Positions 1-11,583 of a DNA stretch of 64,000 nt are shown here, in pieces. The position numbers and the translations under genes are program-made. Every line of letters starts with the position of its first letter. Within the stretch, counting starts at the first letter, position 1. Source of the DNA: Ktedonobacter racemifer DSM 44963. GTDB taxonomy: Bacteria > Chloroflexota > Ktedonobacteria > Ktedonobacterales > Ktedonobacteraceae. Location: NCBI RefSeq assembly GCF_000178855.1, contig NZ_ADVG01000002.1:2604001-2668000 (forward strand). The letters run 5' to 3'. Under the pieces are notes generated by a model, which saw nothing but the letters and a program-made list of their open reading frames with translations, searched no databases and was not told the DNA's origin.

Positions 1-1
1 C

Positions 2-37
2 GAGATGTTGCCCGAGCCTGAAGCCGCCCTCTTCTAG
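2..37 (+). CDS. C-terminal end of an upstream gene (partial)
   Basis: An open frame enters from the left edge and encodes EMLPEPEAALF before a TAG stop. The acidic tail and the recX gene just downstream would fit the end of recA, but eleven residues cannot prove this. The frame is followed by a stem-loop at 75-106. Confidence 0.3.
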   Translation, partial: EMLPEPEAALF

Positions 38-74
38 GAGCGCAAGCTTCAAGTAGTCATTTCATTCAGCCAGG

Positions 75-106
75 AGGTTGGATGAATTACTACTTACATC
101 CAACCT
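75..106 (+). terminator. Stem-loop after the partial first gene
   Basis: Perfect 10-bp stem (AGGTTGGATG at 75-84 with CATCCAACCT at 97-106) and a 12-nt loop. There is no clear T-run, so termination is inferred from position only. Nothing else recognisable lies in 107-250. Confidence 0.45.
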
Positions 107-253
107 ACCAAACGTTTGTAAGGCTCCCTCCAAGCCCTCCTCATTTCACAGATCCACTCTAAGATTAGACCCTCTTCCACTTTTATAAGTATGTTTAAGA
201 ATAGGAAGGAAGCGTACTTTTGTCCGTGGAAAAAGGCTTATATGTGCCTCCAC

Positions 254-282
254 TTGGAGCCACACCGTAAAAAAACTATAAT
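254..282 (+). promoter_or_regulatory. recX promoter, probably giving a leaderless mRNA
   Basis: TTGGAG at 254-259, 17-bp spacer, perfect TATAAT at 277-282. The recX ATG starts at 289, six bases after the -10 box, where transcription should begin. No Shine-Dalgarno sequence can fit between them, so recX is likely translated as a leaderless message. Confidence 0.6.
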
Positions 283-288
283 ACCCCT

Positions 289-942
289 ATGCGAATTACA
301 TCACTGCAAACACAGGTCAATAATCCTGACCGTATAAATATTTTTGTCGACGAGCACTTCCTGCTCGGCGCCAATGCTATGCTGGTCTTACAGATGAGTT
401 TACATGTGGGACAGGAGATCACTCCCGCCCAGGTTGAGCAGATCCAGCAAGAGGAGGCCCTACAGCAGTCGGTCGACCGCGCCTTGAACTACCTCTCATT
501 TCGTCCCCGTAGCCGCCAGGAGGTTCGTAACTATCTTCGCCGCAAAGGTACCACTCCCGAACATATCCAGGTGGTACTAGAACGCCTGGACCGCATGGAC
601 CTGGTCAATGACCGCAGCTTTGCCTCGTTCTGGCTGGAGAATAGAGAGCAGTTCAGTCCCAAAGGTGCTCAGGCCCTTAAGAATGAGCTGCGCCAGAAAG
701 GCATACAGCGCGAAGTCATTGACGAGCTTGTAGATGAGGAGAACGACGAGGGGCGCGCACAACGCGCCGCGGAGAAGAAGGCGCGCAGCCTGCTACGCCA
801 GCCCAGTATCGACTACGCCACATTCTATCGTCGCCTGGGAAGCTTTCTGCAACGTCGTGGCTTCAGCTTCGAAATCACCAAGCGCATCGTCAAGCGTATC
901 TGGGAGGAACAGCGACAGGAGACGGTGGGAGAGGAAGAATAG
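289..942 (+). CDS. recX: Regulatory protein RecX
   Basis: A 217-residue protein with the RecX three-helix repeat pattern (LNYLSFRPRSRQEVRNYL, then RLDRMDLVNDRSFASFWLENR, then LRQKGIQREVIDEL). RecX binds RecA filaments and modulates recombination and SOS signalling in the cytoplasm. Length is somewhat above the usual 150-200 residues because of an N-terminal extension of about 60 residues, seen in many Gram-positive and Chloroflexota forms. The ATG sits at the predicted transcription start. It converges on the kinase gene across a long inverted repeat. Confidence 0.88.
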   Translation: MRITSLQTQVNNPDRINIFVDEHFLLGANAMLVLQMSLHVGQEITPAQVEQIQQEEALQQSVDRALNYLSFRPRSRQEVRNYLRRKGTTPEHIQVVLERLDRMDLVNDRSFASFWLENREQFSPKGAQALKNELRQKGIQREVIDELVDEENDEGRAQRAAEKKARSLLRQPSIDYATFYRRLGSFLQRRGFSFEITKRIVKRIWEEQRQETVGEEE

Positions 943-976
943 AGCGGAGACGCAGGAGCATTCAGCCCTGGTAGCC

Positions 977-1060
977 CGACGCTGCTAAAGCACGCGTCTA
1001 CATATGAAGGTACGGGGCATCTCGCGCCTTTATATGTAGACGCGTGCTTTAGCAGCGTCG
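977..1060. terminator. Long inverted repeat between convergent recX and kinase genes
   Basis: Arms 977-1010 and 1027-1060 pair over 34 bp with a single mismatch, closing a 16-nt loop. It lies between the stops of recX (942) and the minus-strand kinase (1106) and can act as a bidirectional terminator. The arms are much longer than in a typical intrinsic terminator and lack a strong T-tract. Confidence 0.7.
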
Positions 1061-1105
1061 TCTCCCCAGCGTCAGCCCCTGGTTTTATTCTTCCTCCACT
1101 GGTGA

Positions 1106-3391
1106 TCATTGCCCCATATAGCGAGGATCATATGGCGGGAAAGCCGGGCTTCCCATACTGTTATTATCATCGTTATTGTCGGAATTATCCGTCGTAGGCG
1201 TATTCTGCGGCGTGGGTACTGCTGGTAGCTGGACGGAGGGCAGGGTCGCGGGATTCTGGCTTGACACTGTGATCTGCTGCGCATTGCCGGGAAGAGTATC
1301 GCCATACGAGAGATTGACCGAAACGCTATTGGGATCAATCCCCTCCTGCTTTGCGATATACGCCCGGGCATCGCTTTTCTTCATGCTCTTGAGATGATTC
1401 TGCATAGCCTGGAGCTTCTGAGGCGTGATCTGATAGCGTATCACGCTGGCAATCGGTACCAGCAGCGTTGCCCCCTGCGCATCAGTTCCTTTAAGCACGG
1501 GTTGGCCTACGCGTACCGTAGAATTCATCACCTCAAAGTTCGCCCCCGCATCCTGCAACAGTTTCTGGCGCGCCACCGCCTGCGCATCGCTGTTGCTGTA
1601 GTAGCTCAGTATCCCCTCCTCCGTCAGCGTCACGGAGACGGTAGAACTCTTCTGGCCAACTTCGGGCTGGTATGAACTCTGCTTATCGTTAAAGGAAGGC
1701 TGCCCCAGCGGACTGGCGTTTTTGCCTTTGACCTCGTTATTCAAATCCTGGGTCAACTGTTTAATCAGACCTTGTTTGGTTTCAATACCCAGGTTAATAA
1801 TATCGTTGCTGGCAACCACGGTCGGGCAATTAAAGAGGCAGAAGAAGGGGCGACCCGTAGCTGGACCAGAGCGTGTACCCGTCTCGGTCTTACGAGCCTC
1901 ATTAATAGGAATGGTGCCCGCGTTAGTATCCACATGAGAGGTTCCATCGACGGCCCGAATAGTATACACCTTGCTGATCGTCTGTACCTGTGGGCTAAAT
2001 GTCACTTTGGCCGTAATGGCATTCTGAAAGACAAAGAGCGACATCCCAATAATCAGTACAACAATTGCTACGATACCAATGGGAATAAGAAGGGCTAAAG
2101 GACGCCTGTTCTTTTGTGGCCTGGGTGCCGGAGGACGACTCATCTGTGGTGAGGATTGCCGCAGTTGCGCAGGATCCACAAATGAGGTTGGCGCATCATA
2201 GTCGCCACCGCCAAAGGACTTCGTACTGCCAGGCAGGATAAACTCTTCGCGCTGCAAGACCGCCTGCTCCTTGCGAGGCGGGATAGGACTCTTTTTTCCA
2301 GGCAGTCCTTGCCCGAGATCGGGTGAGCTCTTCTCCCGCACCTGCATGCCCTCGGCTGAGGTAGCTTGATAGCTACGTGGAGAGGCAGGAATCGCGGGAT
2401 AAGCTCCCGAGGGCATGCCAGACGCTGTCTTACTAGCCAGATCACGTCCCTGACGTGTGGGCGTTGGCGGTACATTGGATGGCCCAGCAGATTTTGGCGT
2501 TGGCGAGACGACGGGAAATTTATCGCTCAGGCCAGAGGGCCGCGTCTCGGGCGACACACGCAGAGACCGATAGGCTTGCTCAAATGCCTGAAGTAGTTCG
2601 TCGGCGCTGGCATAGCGGCGCGCAGGATCGGGGGCGACAGAGCGCGCAACAACCTCCTCAAGTGGAGGCGGCAGCATCGTACCGGTGCTGATATGCGGCA
2701 GGTGCCCCGTAATCATTTGATAGAGAATAATGCCCAGCGAATAGATATCATTGCTGGGAGCTGCGACGCCATCAGCCCGTTCAGGCGCCATATAAGCCAC
2801 AGTCCCAACCTCATGATCAGCCGTGGTCAGAGGAGGGCTGGCAAGCGACCCCTGAAGCGAGGCAATCCCAAAGTCGATCAGGCGCACATAGACCTGGTTC
2901 CCATCATCCTCGCGATCCAGCAGAATGTTACTGGGCTTCAAGTCGCGGTGAATGACACCTCGCTTATGAATATAGGCAATAGCCTGCACCAGGGCTTTAA
3001 AGAGCTGATAGATTTCGCCATATGAGAGCGGCCCCTGCTGCAAACGCTGCGCTAGCGTGCCGCCCTTGATATAGGGGGTTACGAGGAAGAGGCGTCCCTG
3101 CTCCTCGCCAAACTCGAACAAGGGGAGAATATGTTCATGCTTCAGATGCGCGCTAACCTCGGCCTCGCGTAGAAAGCGCTTACGCGCTACACTGTCATAG
3201 GCCAGGTCCGAGCGAATAATCTTGACCGCGACTTCACGGCCAAAAGCACTACGCTGGCGCGCCAGGTAGACCTCGCCCATACCACCCACGTCGATACGAT
3301 GCACCAGGTCATAGTTGCCAAATTTCTGCGGGTTCGCTTGACCATCTGTCGCACCAGACAAATTTCTCAGATTTCCACGCTGTTCTTTCAT
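1106..3391 (-). CDS. Membrane Ser/Thr protein kinase (PknB/Hanks type)
   Basis: A 761-residue protein. The N-terminal kinase domain (about 27-290) shows the Gly loop (VGGMGEVY), catalytic Lys57 in AVKII, HRDLKPSN with Asp150 and Asn155, and DFG at 173-175. A Pro/Ser-rich linker follows, then one membrane helix near residue 430 (ALLIPIGIVAIVVLIIG) and an extracytoplasmic domain of about 300 residues with no PASTA repeats that I recognise. It should phosphorylate cytoplasmic targets in response to an outside signal. No strong Shine-Dalgarno precedes the ATG. Confidence 0.88.
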   Translation of the reverse strand: MKEQRGNLRNLSGATDGQANPQKFGNYDLVHRIDVGGMGEVYLARQRSAFGREVAVKIIRSDLAYDSVARKRFLREAEVSAHLKHEHILPLFEFGEEQGRLFLVTPYIKGGTLAQRLQQGPLSYGEIYQLFKALVQAIAYIHKRGVIHRDLKPSNILLDREDDGNQVYVRLIDFGIASLQGSLASPPLTTADHEVGTVAYMAPERADGVAAPSNDIYSLGIILYQMITGHLPHISTGTMLPPPLEEVVARSVAPDPARRYASADELLQAFEQAYRSLRVSPETRPSGLSDKFPVVSPTPKSAGPSNVPPTPTRQGRDLASKTASGMPSGAYPAIPASPRSYQATSAEGMQVREKSSPDLGQGLPGKKSPIPPRKEQAVLQREEFILPGSTKSFGGGDYDAPTSFVDPAQLRQSSPQMSRPPAPRPQKNRRPLALLIPIGIVAIVVLIIGMSLFVFQNAITAKVTFSPQVQTISKVYTIRAVDGTSHVDTNAGTIPINEARKTETGTRSGPATGRPFFCLFNCPTVVASNDIINLGIETKQGLIKQLTQDLNNEVKGKNASPLGQPSFNDKQSSYQPEVGQKSSTVSVTLTEEGILSYYSNSDAQAVARQKLLQDAGANFEVMNSTVRVGQPVLKGTDAQGATLLVPIASVIRYQITPQKLQAMQNHLKSMKKSDARAYIAKQEGIDPNSVSVNLSYGDTLPGNAQQITVSSQNPATLPSVQLPAVPTPQNTPTTDNSDNNDDNNSMGSPAFPPYDPRYMGQ

Positions 3392-3584
3392 GAGTTATTT
3401 TTCGAGGGCAATAGAAAAAACGGACTCTGTAGAGTACTACGAAGACAGAAGCGATAAGTCGCAAGAAGATAAACGCTTTTCAGCCCAGTTTTCCACGTCC
3501 TCTCCTCCCAGGTAGCTCTCATTGTCTACCACGCCTACCAATTCTCAACAGGTACCTACCAGGAGCAGCTCGCTAGCTCGCATC

Positions 3585-3667
3585 GGGTAAGGTGTGTCTG
3601 GTGGTGGGCTGGCGAAGCCAGCCCACCACCAGACACACCTTACCCCTGAGCGCCGCAGGCGCGAAGG
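3585..3667 (+). repeat. Long hairpin with conserved right-flank motif (class II)
   Basis: Perfect 29-bp arms (3585-3613 and 3617-3645) close a GAA loop. The motif GAGCGCCGCAGGCGCGAAGG follows at 3648-3667. The same motif, slightly varied, follows the hairpins at 40487-40549 and 48278-48334, and a weaker version follows 32927-32995. All four lie upstream of a plus-strand gene rather than at a gene end. Confidence 0.75.
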
Positions 3668-3884
3668 ACACTGTATAAAAAGACATGTTGAATAACTTCC
3701 ATAATGGCTCTATTTTGCAGTATAGCATCTAAAGAGAAGGAATGGAAGAGAAGGTTATCATAAGAAGAGAAGGGGCGAAGGCAGTAACGTACTCATCAAT
3801 ATAACGTAGAGTCTCTCACTAGCGCGTTATAGCTTTTCGTGTCCCTTAGCTGCACGCCATAGGCAAATTTTGGGTGCGAAACCC

Positions 3885-3913
3885 TTGCACATTCGCCATT
3901 GATGGTGTATTAT
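3885..3913 (+). promoter_or_regulatory. groES-groEL promoter
   Basis: TTGCAC (3885-3890), 17-bp spacer, TATTAT (3908-3913): a housekeeping-type promoter. Transcription should start near 3920, so the CIRCE operator lies at the start of the transcript. Confidence 0.75.
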
Positions 3914-3921
3914 GTATGCGG

Positions 3922-3948
3922 TTCGCACTCTCATGCGAAGAGTGCTAA
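3922..3948 (+). promoter_or_regulatory. CIRCE operator (HrcA site)
   Basis: TTCGCACTC, nine bases, GAGTGCTAA. This matches the CIRCE consensus TTAGCACTC-N9-GAGTGCTAA except for one base in the left arm. HrcA repressor is known to bind this element and block chaperonin transcription until heat stress titrates GroEL. hrcA itself is not in the window. Confidence 0.93.
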
Positions 3949-4032
3949 ATTAAAAGATCTTGCCGAAGATCATGCAAAGATCAGATCCAGTCATCTGGAA
4001 TAAAGCAAAGCAGTAATCAGGGAGAAAAGAGT

Positions 4033-4335
4033 ATGCCAACTGTGAGTGTCAAGCTTCGACCACTTGGTGATCGCGTGGTAGTTAAACCCCTGGCTCGTGA
4101 AGCCGTCACGAAGAGCGGTATTGTCCTGCCGGATACAGCCAAAGAGAAGCCTCAGGAAGGCGAAGTGCTAGCAGTTGGTTCTGGCAAAGTGCTAGACAAC
4201 GGCAAACGCACCACTCTCGAGGTTCAGGTTGGTCAGACCGTCCTATTTGCGAAATATGCTGGTACTGAGATTAAGCTCGAGGGTGAGGAGTATCTGATCC
4301 TCCGCGAGAGCGACATCATGGGTATTATCGAGTAG
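4033..4335 (+). CDS. groES: Co-chaperonin GroES (Hsp10)
   Basis: A 100-residue protein with the typical start [15 protein letters not shown], mobile loop region ([19 protein letters not shown]) and C-terminal [14 protein letters not shown]. It forms the heptameric lid of the GroEL chamber. GGAGAA precedes the ATG by six bases. groEL follows after 83 bp in the same CIRCE-controlled operon. Confidence 0.98.
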   Translation: MPTVSVKLRPLGDRVVVKPLAREAVTKSGIVLPDTAKEKPQEGEVLAVGSGKVLDNGKRTTLEVQVGQTVLFAKYAGTEIKLEGEEYLILRESDIMGIIE

Positions 4336-4406
4336 ACCAAGACACACATCATTGAAGAGAAGGCAAACAACTTCTCCAAGAAATACAACCAATGTACCAT
4401 AAATAG

Positions 4407-6054
<1,648 letters not shown>

Positions 6055-6056
<2 letters not shown>

Positions 6057-6138
6057 TATTGCCCAGGGATAAAAAACAAAAGAGGTGGTTCTGCGTACGC
6101 AGAACCACCTCTTTTGTTTTTTATCCCTGGGCAATATT
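6055..6138 (+). terminator. 84-nt perfect palindrome at the end of groEL
   Basis: Two 42-bp arms meet without a spacer at 6096/6097 (centre GCGTACGC). The groEL stop codon overlaps the left end. The arms carry A-rich and T-rich tracts, so the RNA hairpin ends in U-rich sequence and can terminate transcription. It is the longest inverted repeat I found in the window. Confidence 0.85.
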
Positions 6139-6257
6139 TTGTATAGTACCTTCGTGAGAAGCATACAATATCTCAATGAATTTATACATAAAAAAGCGTC
6201 TATAAAAACAGAGCAATACATAATTTACATCTTTTAACGCTGAGGAGAACACCTGGT

Positions 6258-7919
6258 ATGTCGCAACCATCTCATGCTGATGCAGATACGGCAATACCGC
6301 AACAACTAGTTGCTGGTAGTAATAGTTGGTTACAGCCTCTTATACTGACAAGGTACCGACATTGGATTGCAGGGATTTGCATATTTATTCTAGCTATTGT
6401 CTTTTGCTTCTATCACCTGGGAACACCAAGTATCTGGTTCGATGAGGCTTTCTCTGTAGAATTAGCGCGTCAACCATTATCTTTAGTCTGGCGTCTAATT
6501 ACTGGCCCTGAGCCCAATATGGAGTTATATTATCTCCTGCTACATTTTTGGCTACAAGTCACATCGCTCTTCGGCTTTCAACCGACAGAATTTATTGTGC
6601 GCTTTCCCTCGGCTCTCAGTGCCTCGTGTTGTGCATTGATCATCTATATGCTTGGCCGGCGCGCAGTTGGGCTTATTGGTGGCTGCCTGGCAGCATGTCT
6701 CTATATTTTGAGCGATTTACAACTCACCTATGCACAACAGACTAGGGGCTATGCGCTTCAATCACTGCTGCTTTGCCTCTCATTCCTGGCACTCTGGCAA
6801 GCAATCCTCGGACAGAAGCATCAAGCTCGCTGGTGGACTATTTATACCATAGCTGGTGTACTCGCAGTCTATACCCATCTCTTCAGTGTTCTCGTATTGT
6901 TAGCCCAGGGAATCGCACTAGCAGGTATCCTCCTCGTTCCCAATGCCTGGCAAAAACAGTCACGAAGCCAATTTAAAGCCATGCTACTGAGCGCGGTCAG
7001 CATGGGTGTGCTTTTGCTCCCAGTGATCATTCTCACCCGCCACGGCTCAAAAACTGGCTGGTTACCTGTTCCTCATCTCTCCAACATTTATCATTTATTC
7101 CAAACATTCAGTGGCAACCAAAAATTCTACTTCTATGGAAGCCTGGCCTGTATTTGCGCGGCCATTCTCATCGTAACCACATCATATCTTTTGCAATATC
7201 AGCCCAGGTTACGCGAAAGTGTCATACAAAAGAGTAACTCGACAGAAACGTTACTCTCGCAACAAAACCTTCTCCCCTGGTTATGGCTCTTACTCTGCTG
7301 GCTTGTTATTCCGATTGTAGCCAGTTTCATCGTTTCCCAGGGAGCAACTCGTCTCTTCTCCTCACGCTATCTAGTGGTTGTTCTACCAGCATTCTTCTTA
7401 TTAGTAGCAAGCGGAGTAACAGCATTACGCAATCGAGGAGTGCAGGCGTTGCTAATCATAGAGCTGCTCTTTCTCGCGTATAGTACTGTTCCCACATATT
7501 ATCGCAGTGCCCAGGTCGAAGACTGGAACGTATCCTCCGCATGGCTGGTAGAGCACTATCAGCCAGGTGATGGACTTGTCTGCTACGACAATATCCAGGG
7601 GTGCCAGATTTCAATGGAATACTATCTTCACGCTTATCCCGCCAATGATGCCCACTTTTCTCCTGATTCACCAGGTTTCTTTTCGTGGGAAACATATAAC
7701 TTCAACAACGCTCCTGATGCCTTAGATACCAAAAAGCTAGCGGCATATGGTACCAAACATCCGCACCTGTTTCTGATTATTGCTCGCCTTTCTAGCTATG
7801 AGTCAGTCAAAAGAGTACATGCAACAGAGCAATGGCTGGATATGCATTTCCATTACGCTGATCAATTTGTAACTCGTACTGTGACTATCAGAATCTATGC
7901 TACTTCCACACAATCCTAA
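6258..7919 (+). CDS. GT-C type membrane glycosyltransferase (family 39/PMT-like)
   Basis: A 553-residue polytopic membrane protein with roughly ten to twelve hydrophobic helices. The first luminal loop carries the acidic motif WFDEAFSVELARQPL, typical of polyprenol-phosphate-dependent GT-C enzymes, followed by LYYLLLHFW. Known relatives move sugars from lipid carriers to proteins, lipids or glycans outside the membrane; the acceptor here cannot be told. GAGGAG lies about ten bases before the ATG. Base composition is more AT-rich than groESL upstream. Confidence 0.8.
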   Translation: MSQPSHADADTAIPQQLVAGSNSWLQPLILTRYRHWIAGICIFILAIVFCFYHLGTPSIWFDEAFSVELARQPLSLVWRLITGPEPNMELYYLLLHFWLQVTSLFGFQPTEFIVRFPSALSASCCALIIYMLGRRAVGLIGGCLAACLYILSDLQLTYAQQTRGYALQSLLLCLSFLALWQAILGQKHQARWWTIYTIAGVLAVYTHLFSVLVLLAQGIALAGILLVPNAWQKQSRSQFKAMLLSAVSMGVLLLPVIILTRHGSKTGWLPVPHLSNIYHLFQTFSGNQKFYFYGSLACICAAILIVTTSYLLQYQPRLRESVIQKSNSTETLLSQQNLLPWLWLLLCWLVIPIVASFIVSQGATRLFSSRYLVVVLPAFFLLVASGVTALRNRGVQALLIIELLFLAYSTVPTYYRSAQVEDWNVSSAWLVEHYQPGDGLVCYDNIQGCQISMEYYLHAYPANDAHFSPDSPGFFSWETYNFNNAPDALDTKKLAAYGTKHPHLFLIIARLSSYESVKRVHATEQWLDMHFHYADQFVTRTVTIRIYATSTQS

Positions 7920-7931
7920 GTCACAATAAAG

Positions 7932-7978
7932 CAAAAAAAAGTATGGGCCTGTGCTTCCTAGGAGAGCATAGGCCCATA
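7932..7978 (-). terminator. Intrinsic terminator of the peptidase operon
   Basis: A 14-bp stem with one mismatch (7942-7955 with 7965-7978). On the minus strand it is followed by an uninterrupted T-run (the A-tract at 7933-7940). It ends the S9-M32 peptidase operon and faces the end of the glycosyltransferase gene. Confidence 0.8.
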
Positions 7979-7994
7979 GGCGTATTTAGGCTAT

Positions 7995-9539
7995 TTACAG
8001 GTTGTAGATGCCGGAGAACTTCTCGGTCAGATAGCGGACGAAGTACTGGGGGTCAGCCTCTTCGCCCACGACACGCTTGAGCAGGTCGGCAGGCTTGTAG
8101 GTCGCGCCATAGGCGTACATGTTTTCCTGCAACCAGCTCAGGACGAAGCGGGTATCACCCTGCTCCAGGCGCGCGTCGAAATCGGGGAAGACGCTACGCA
8201 GCTTGGAGTAGATCTGAGCGCCATACAGGTTGCCCAGGGTGTAGGACGGGAAGTAGCCAAAGCCAGAGGACCAGTGGACATCCTGCAACACGCCCAGGCT
8301 ATCGGTTGGCGGCTCAACGCTCAGGTACTCTTTGTACTTGCTGCTCCAGATGCTGGGCAGCGACTCAACGGCAATATCACCGTTGATCAGGGCGCGCTCG
8401 ATCTCAAAGCGAATGATGATGTGCAGGTTATAGGTGACCTCGTCGGCCTCGGTGCGGATCAGGCTTGGCTCCACATGGTTAAGCGCGTGGGCAAAGGTTT
8501 TGGCATCCAGGTTCTGGAACTGCTCGGGGAAGGCGCGCTGGACGATGGGGAACTGACCACGCCAGAAGGCCTCAGAGCGACCAATGCCATTCTCCCACAG
8601 GCGCGACTGCGACTCATGCACGCCCATTGAGGCGCCACTGGCCAGCGGTGTGCGTAGCAGCGAGGGCGCACAGCCCTGCTCATAGACGGCGTGACCGCCC
8701 TCATGCAGGGAGGACATGATCGACCAGGGCAGATTCTTCTCGTCGTAGCGCGTGGTCAGGCGCACATCTAGAGGCGAGCCAAAGCTGGTGGTAAAGGGGT
8801 GCGCGGAAACCGCCATCTGCCCACGATTGAAGTCATAGCCCATGCTCTCCAACAGGTGCTTATTCAGCTCTTGCTGCTTCTCGACAGGGAAGGTGTTGGA
8901 GAGACTACTGGTGTCAACCTTGTGGCCACTCTCCTGAATACGCTTGAGTATGGTGGCGCTGACCTCACGGACGGGAGCGAAGAGTACATCGACGCGGCTA
9001 GCAGTCAGACCCGGCTCGTAGAGATCAAGCAAAGCATCATAGCGGCACTCCTGGTAGCCAAAGCGGTCCGCGACCTCGCGCTGAAACTCGACCGTGCGCT
9101 GGAGCCAGGGCGAGAAGCTGGCAAAGTCGTTGTTGTGGCGCGCCTTGACCCAGGCCTCAAAGCTCTTCACGCGCACACGCTCCATCTCTTCAACCATCTC
9201 GCGCGGGAGCTTGGTTGACTGGTCGTAGGAGCGGCGCGCATGATACACCAGGCCACGATCAGCATCGGTATACTCCGGCTGCTTGACGACCTCTTCGAGC
9301 TGCAATACCAGCTCACCCAGGCGAGGATTGGTCAAGCGCTCATGAATCAGGCCCTGCATGGTTGCCATCTGGTGCGCACGCGCCTCGCCCGCCCCCTCTG
9401 GCATACCCGTCTGCTGGTCCCAGTCGGCCAGGGCGGAGAAGGCCCCCAGGTCGGAGATAATATTCATATGCGTGAGCAGTTCTCTGATGTGTTCGTCGCT
9501 GCTCGTAAATTGAAGATTCTTCTGTTCTGTCGCCGTCAC
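7995..9539 (-). CDS. M32 family metallocarboxypeptidase (Taq type)
   Basis: A 514-residue cytoplasmic protein, the normal M32 size. It has the zinc motif [11 protein letters not shown] (HExxH), followed by [10 protein letters not shown] and the family's [19 protein letters not shown] segment. It removes C-terminal residues from peptides. It is the second gene of an operon, 15 bp after the S9 peptidase, so the pair likely degrades oligopeptides in the cytoplasm. Confidence 0.93.
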   Translation of the reverse strand: MTATEQKNLQFTSSDEHIRELLTHMNIISDLGAFSALADWDQQTGMPEGAGEARAHQMATMQGLIHERLTNPRLGELVLQLEEVVKQPEYTDADRGLVYHARRSYDQSTKLPREMVEEMERVRVKSFEAWVKARHNNDFASFSPWLQRTVEFQREVADRFGYQECRYDALLDLYEPGLTASRVDVLFAPVREVSATILKRIQESGHKVDTSSLSNTFPVEKQQELNKHLLESMGYDFNRGQMAVSAHPFTTSFGSPLDVRLTTRYDEKNLPWSIMSSLHEGGHAVYEQGCAPSLLRTPLASGASMGVHESQSRLWENGIGRSEAFWRGQFPIVQRAFPEQFQNLDAKTFAHALNHVEPSLIRTEADEVTYNLHIIIRFEIERALINGDIAVESLPSIWSSKYKEYLSVEPPTDSLGVLQDVHWSSGFGYFPSYTLGNLYGAQIYSKLRSVFPDFDARLEQGDTRFVLSWLQENMYAYGATYKPADLLKRVVGEEADPQYFVRYLTEKFSGIYNL

Positions 9540-9554
9540 GGTATGTCCTCTCTT

Positions 9555-11483
9555 CTACAAATTCTCTATCTCGACTGGCTCAACCTCGTCTGCAAGGGAG
9601 AAGCCAAAGATACGGGCGTAAAAGTATAGTTCGGCCTCCAGGGAACGTTTGATGTTCTCCGCCATGCGGAAGCCATGCTGCTCTCCCTCAAAGGGAAGAT
9701 AGGCCACGGGAATTTCCTTGGCGCGCAGGGCTTCAACCATGACCTCGGCCTGACTGGGAGGTACGATCTTATCTTCAAGACCCTGGAAGAAGATAATCGG
9801 ACGAGCAAGCCGATCTATGTAGGTCATGGGCGAGCGCTCGACATAGAGTTGCTTCGCCTCGGGATAGGGACCAACCAGGCCAAAGAGGTAGCGCGACTCA
9901 AACTTGTGTGTGTCATGCACAAAGGTCGTAAGATCGCTGACGCCAAAGTGACTGGCTCCGGCGGCAAAAGTGTCGCGGAACGAGAGGGCACACAGGGTTG
10001 TATACCCGCCCGCGCTCCCACCATGAATGAGCAGGCGCTTGCCATCGGCCAGCGAGCGCTCAACCAGGTAGCGCGCGCCATTGACGCAGTCATCAACATC
10101 TACAACGCCCCACTGGCCCTTCAGGCGCTCACGATAGGCCCGACCATAGCCAGTACTGCCACCATAATTGACATCCAGGAGCGCGAAGCCTCGGCTGGTC
10201 CAGAAGAGGCGCCCCAGACCCAGGACACTCGATGTCGAACTAGTCGGGCCACCATGGATCTCTACAATCAACGGGGGAAGCTCGCCCTCTGGCGCTTGAA
10301 ACTCGGGGTTAGTTGGCGGGTAGTAGTAGGCATACGCTGTCTGGCCGTTGGTAGTGGGAAACTCGATTGGCTGGGGTAAGGCGAAGTAGCGCTCGTCGAG
10401 CTCAACAGCTTCAGCGGCACGTAGGACCTCAAGTTTCTTGTTGGCGAGATCATACTGCACAATCGCCGGGCGCTGCGTCGGCGAGCCAGCGATGAAGACG
10501 ACGCGCTCAGAAGAGATGGCGGGCGCCCCCAGCGAGGTATAGAGCGTCTCTATCTCCGTTAATGCACCGGTCTTCAGGTCGATGATTCCCAGGTGGTCGC
10601 CGTTCTGGCCATAGATGCATACCAGGCGCTCAGCCGAGGCAAAGTCGTAGGTGCTTGTACTAAAGGTCCATTGCGGGCGCCCAAACTCGGCCTCCATTGG
10701 GCAAATGGCCTCGATGGATTCGCCCTTCAGGCGGTAGAGGTTCCACCAACCGCTGCGATCAGAGACGAAGTAGAGTGTGCCATCAGGCGACCAGGCAGGT
10801 TGAAAAATCGACTCGCTCGCTCCCCCAGCGACATATTGGGCATAGCTCACAAAGCCGTTAGCATCCAGTTCACCAACCCAGAGTTCGGTGCCATCCCAGG
10901 GCATGTTGGGGTGATTCCAGGTCAGCCAGCAGAGGCGTGTCTTATCGGGACTCAGGCGTGGTGTGGAGTAGAAATCATTGCCTGCGACCAGCGTATGAAC
11001 CGATCCACTTCCGTCCAGGGCGATGCTCACCAGAGTATTGACGGCCTCGCGCTGTGTATTGGTATGGTCCTCACAGACACAGAGTAGGCGCTGCCGCTGC
11101 CCATCGATAATCAGGTCGGCATAGCGCTTATTGCCGGGTTCGGTTAGCGGCTCTGGCTCTCCACCCAGAGGCTGGCGATAGAGGCGCTGGTCGCTAAAAT
11201 TCGCGAAATACACTGTATTTTCGTGAACTATATAATCGCCGCCGCCATATTCGTGGACCCGCGTGCGGGCGTTAAACGGGGCTGGTGTGATATCCTGCGT
11301 CACACCATCGGCTCCCTGGCGCACGATTACACCACGCCCACCTTCTTCGGGGCGCACTTCCAGCCAGTAGGTATCCTGGCCCTGAATCTGTACCTGTCCT
11401 CGCCTGACCGCTTTAGCAACAATCATATCGGTCGTGATGGGAGATGCCCAGGCACCATAGGGGGCAATTTGTGGTTTTGTCAT
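9555..11483 (-). CDS. S9 family prolyl oligopeptidase / acylaminoacyl peptidase
   Basis: A 642-residue protein: N-terminal beta-propeller (about 1-380, with WSPDGTLYFVSDRSG-type blades) and C-terminal alpha/beta hydrolase. The nucleophile motif is GGSAGG, with the acid in GLEDKIVPPSQ and His in GEQHGF. The open frame runs upstream to 11648, but the ATG at 11483 has GGAGAA at the right distance and starts the conserved region (MTKPQIAPYGAW), so I use it. First gene of the peptidase operon; no signal peptide. Confidence 0.9.
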   Translation of the reverse strand: MTKPQIAPYGAWASPITTDMIVAKAVRRGQVQIQGQDTYWLEVRPEEGGRGVIVRQGADGVTQDITPAPFNARTRVHEYGGGDYIVHENTVYFANFSDQRLYRQPLGGEPEPLTEPGNKRYADLIIDGQRQRLLCVCEDHTNTQREAVNTLVSIALDGSGSVHTLVAGNDFYSTPRLSPDKTRLCWLTWNHPNMPWDGTELWVGELDANGFVSYAQYVAGGASESIFQPAWSPDGTLYFVSDRSGWWNLYRLKGESIEAICPMEAEFGRPQWTFSTSTYDFASAERLVCIYGQNGDHLGIIDLKTGALTEIETLYTSLGAPAISSERVVFIAGSPTQRPAIVQYDLANKKLEVLRAAEAVELDERYFALPQPIEFPTTNGQTAYAYYYPPTNPEFQAPEGELPPLIVEIHGGPTSSTSSVLGLGRLFWTSRGFALLDVNYGGSTGYGRAYRERLKGQWGVVDVDDCVNGARYLVERSLADGKRLLIHGGSAGGYTTLCALSFRDTFAAGASHFGVSDLTTFVHDTHKFESRYLFGLVGPYPEAKQLYVERSPMTYIDRLARPIIFFQGLEDKIVPPSQAEVMVEALRAKEIPVAYLPFEGEQHGFRMAENIKRSLEAELYFYARIFGFSLADEVEPVEIENL

Positions 11484-11583
11484 GATGGATATTCTTCTCC
11501 AAATATATTCTTCCCTGCTATATACTAGCACATTGCCATATGGGCCAACTACTTTTCTATGTTCTCCTGAGGCGGGTATAGAT

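Larger units (their letters stand above)
3392..4032. other. Divergent intergenic region, kinase to groES
   Basis: This 641-bp gap holds, from left to right: AT-rich leader of the kinase gene, a long hairpin (3585-3645) with the flanking motif at 3648-3667, about 200 bp without recognisable content, and the groESL promoter with CIRCE. No coding sequence is supported. Confidence 0.7.

Noticed and set aside
9675-10379. 234-codon plus-strand ORF opposite the S9 peptidase
   Set aside because: Shadow frame without start signal or recognisable domain.
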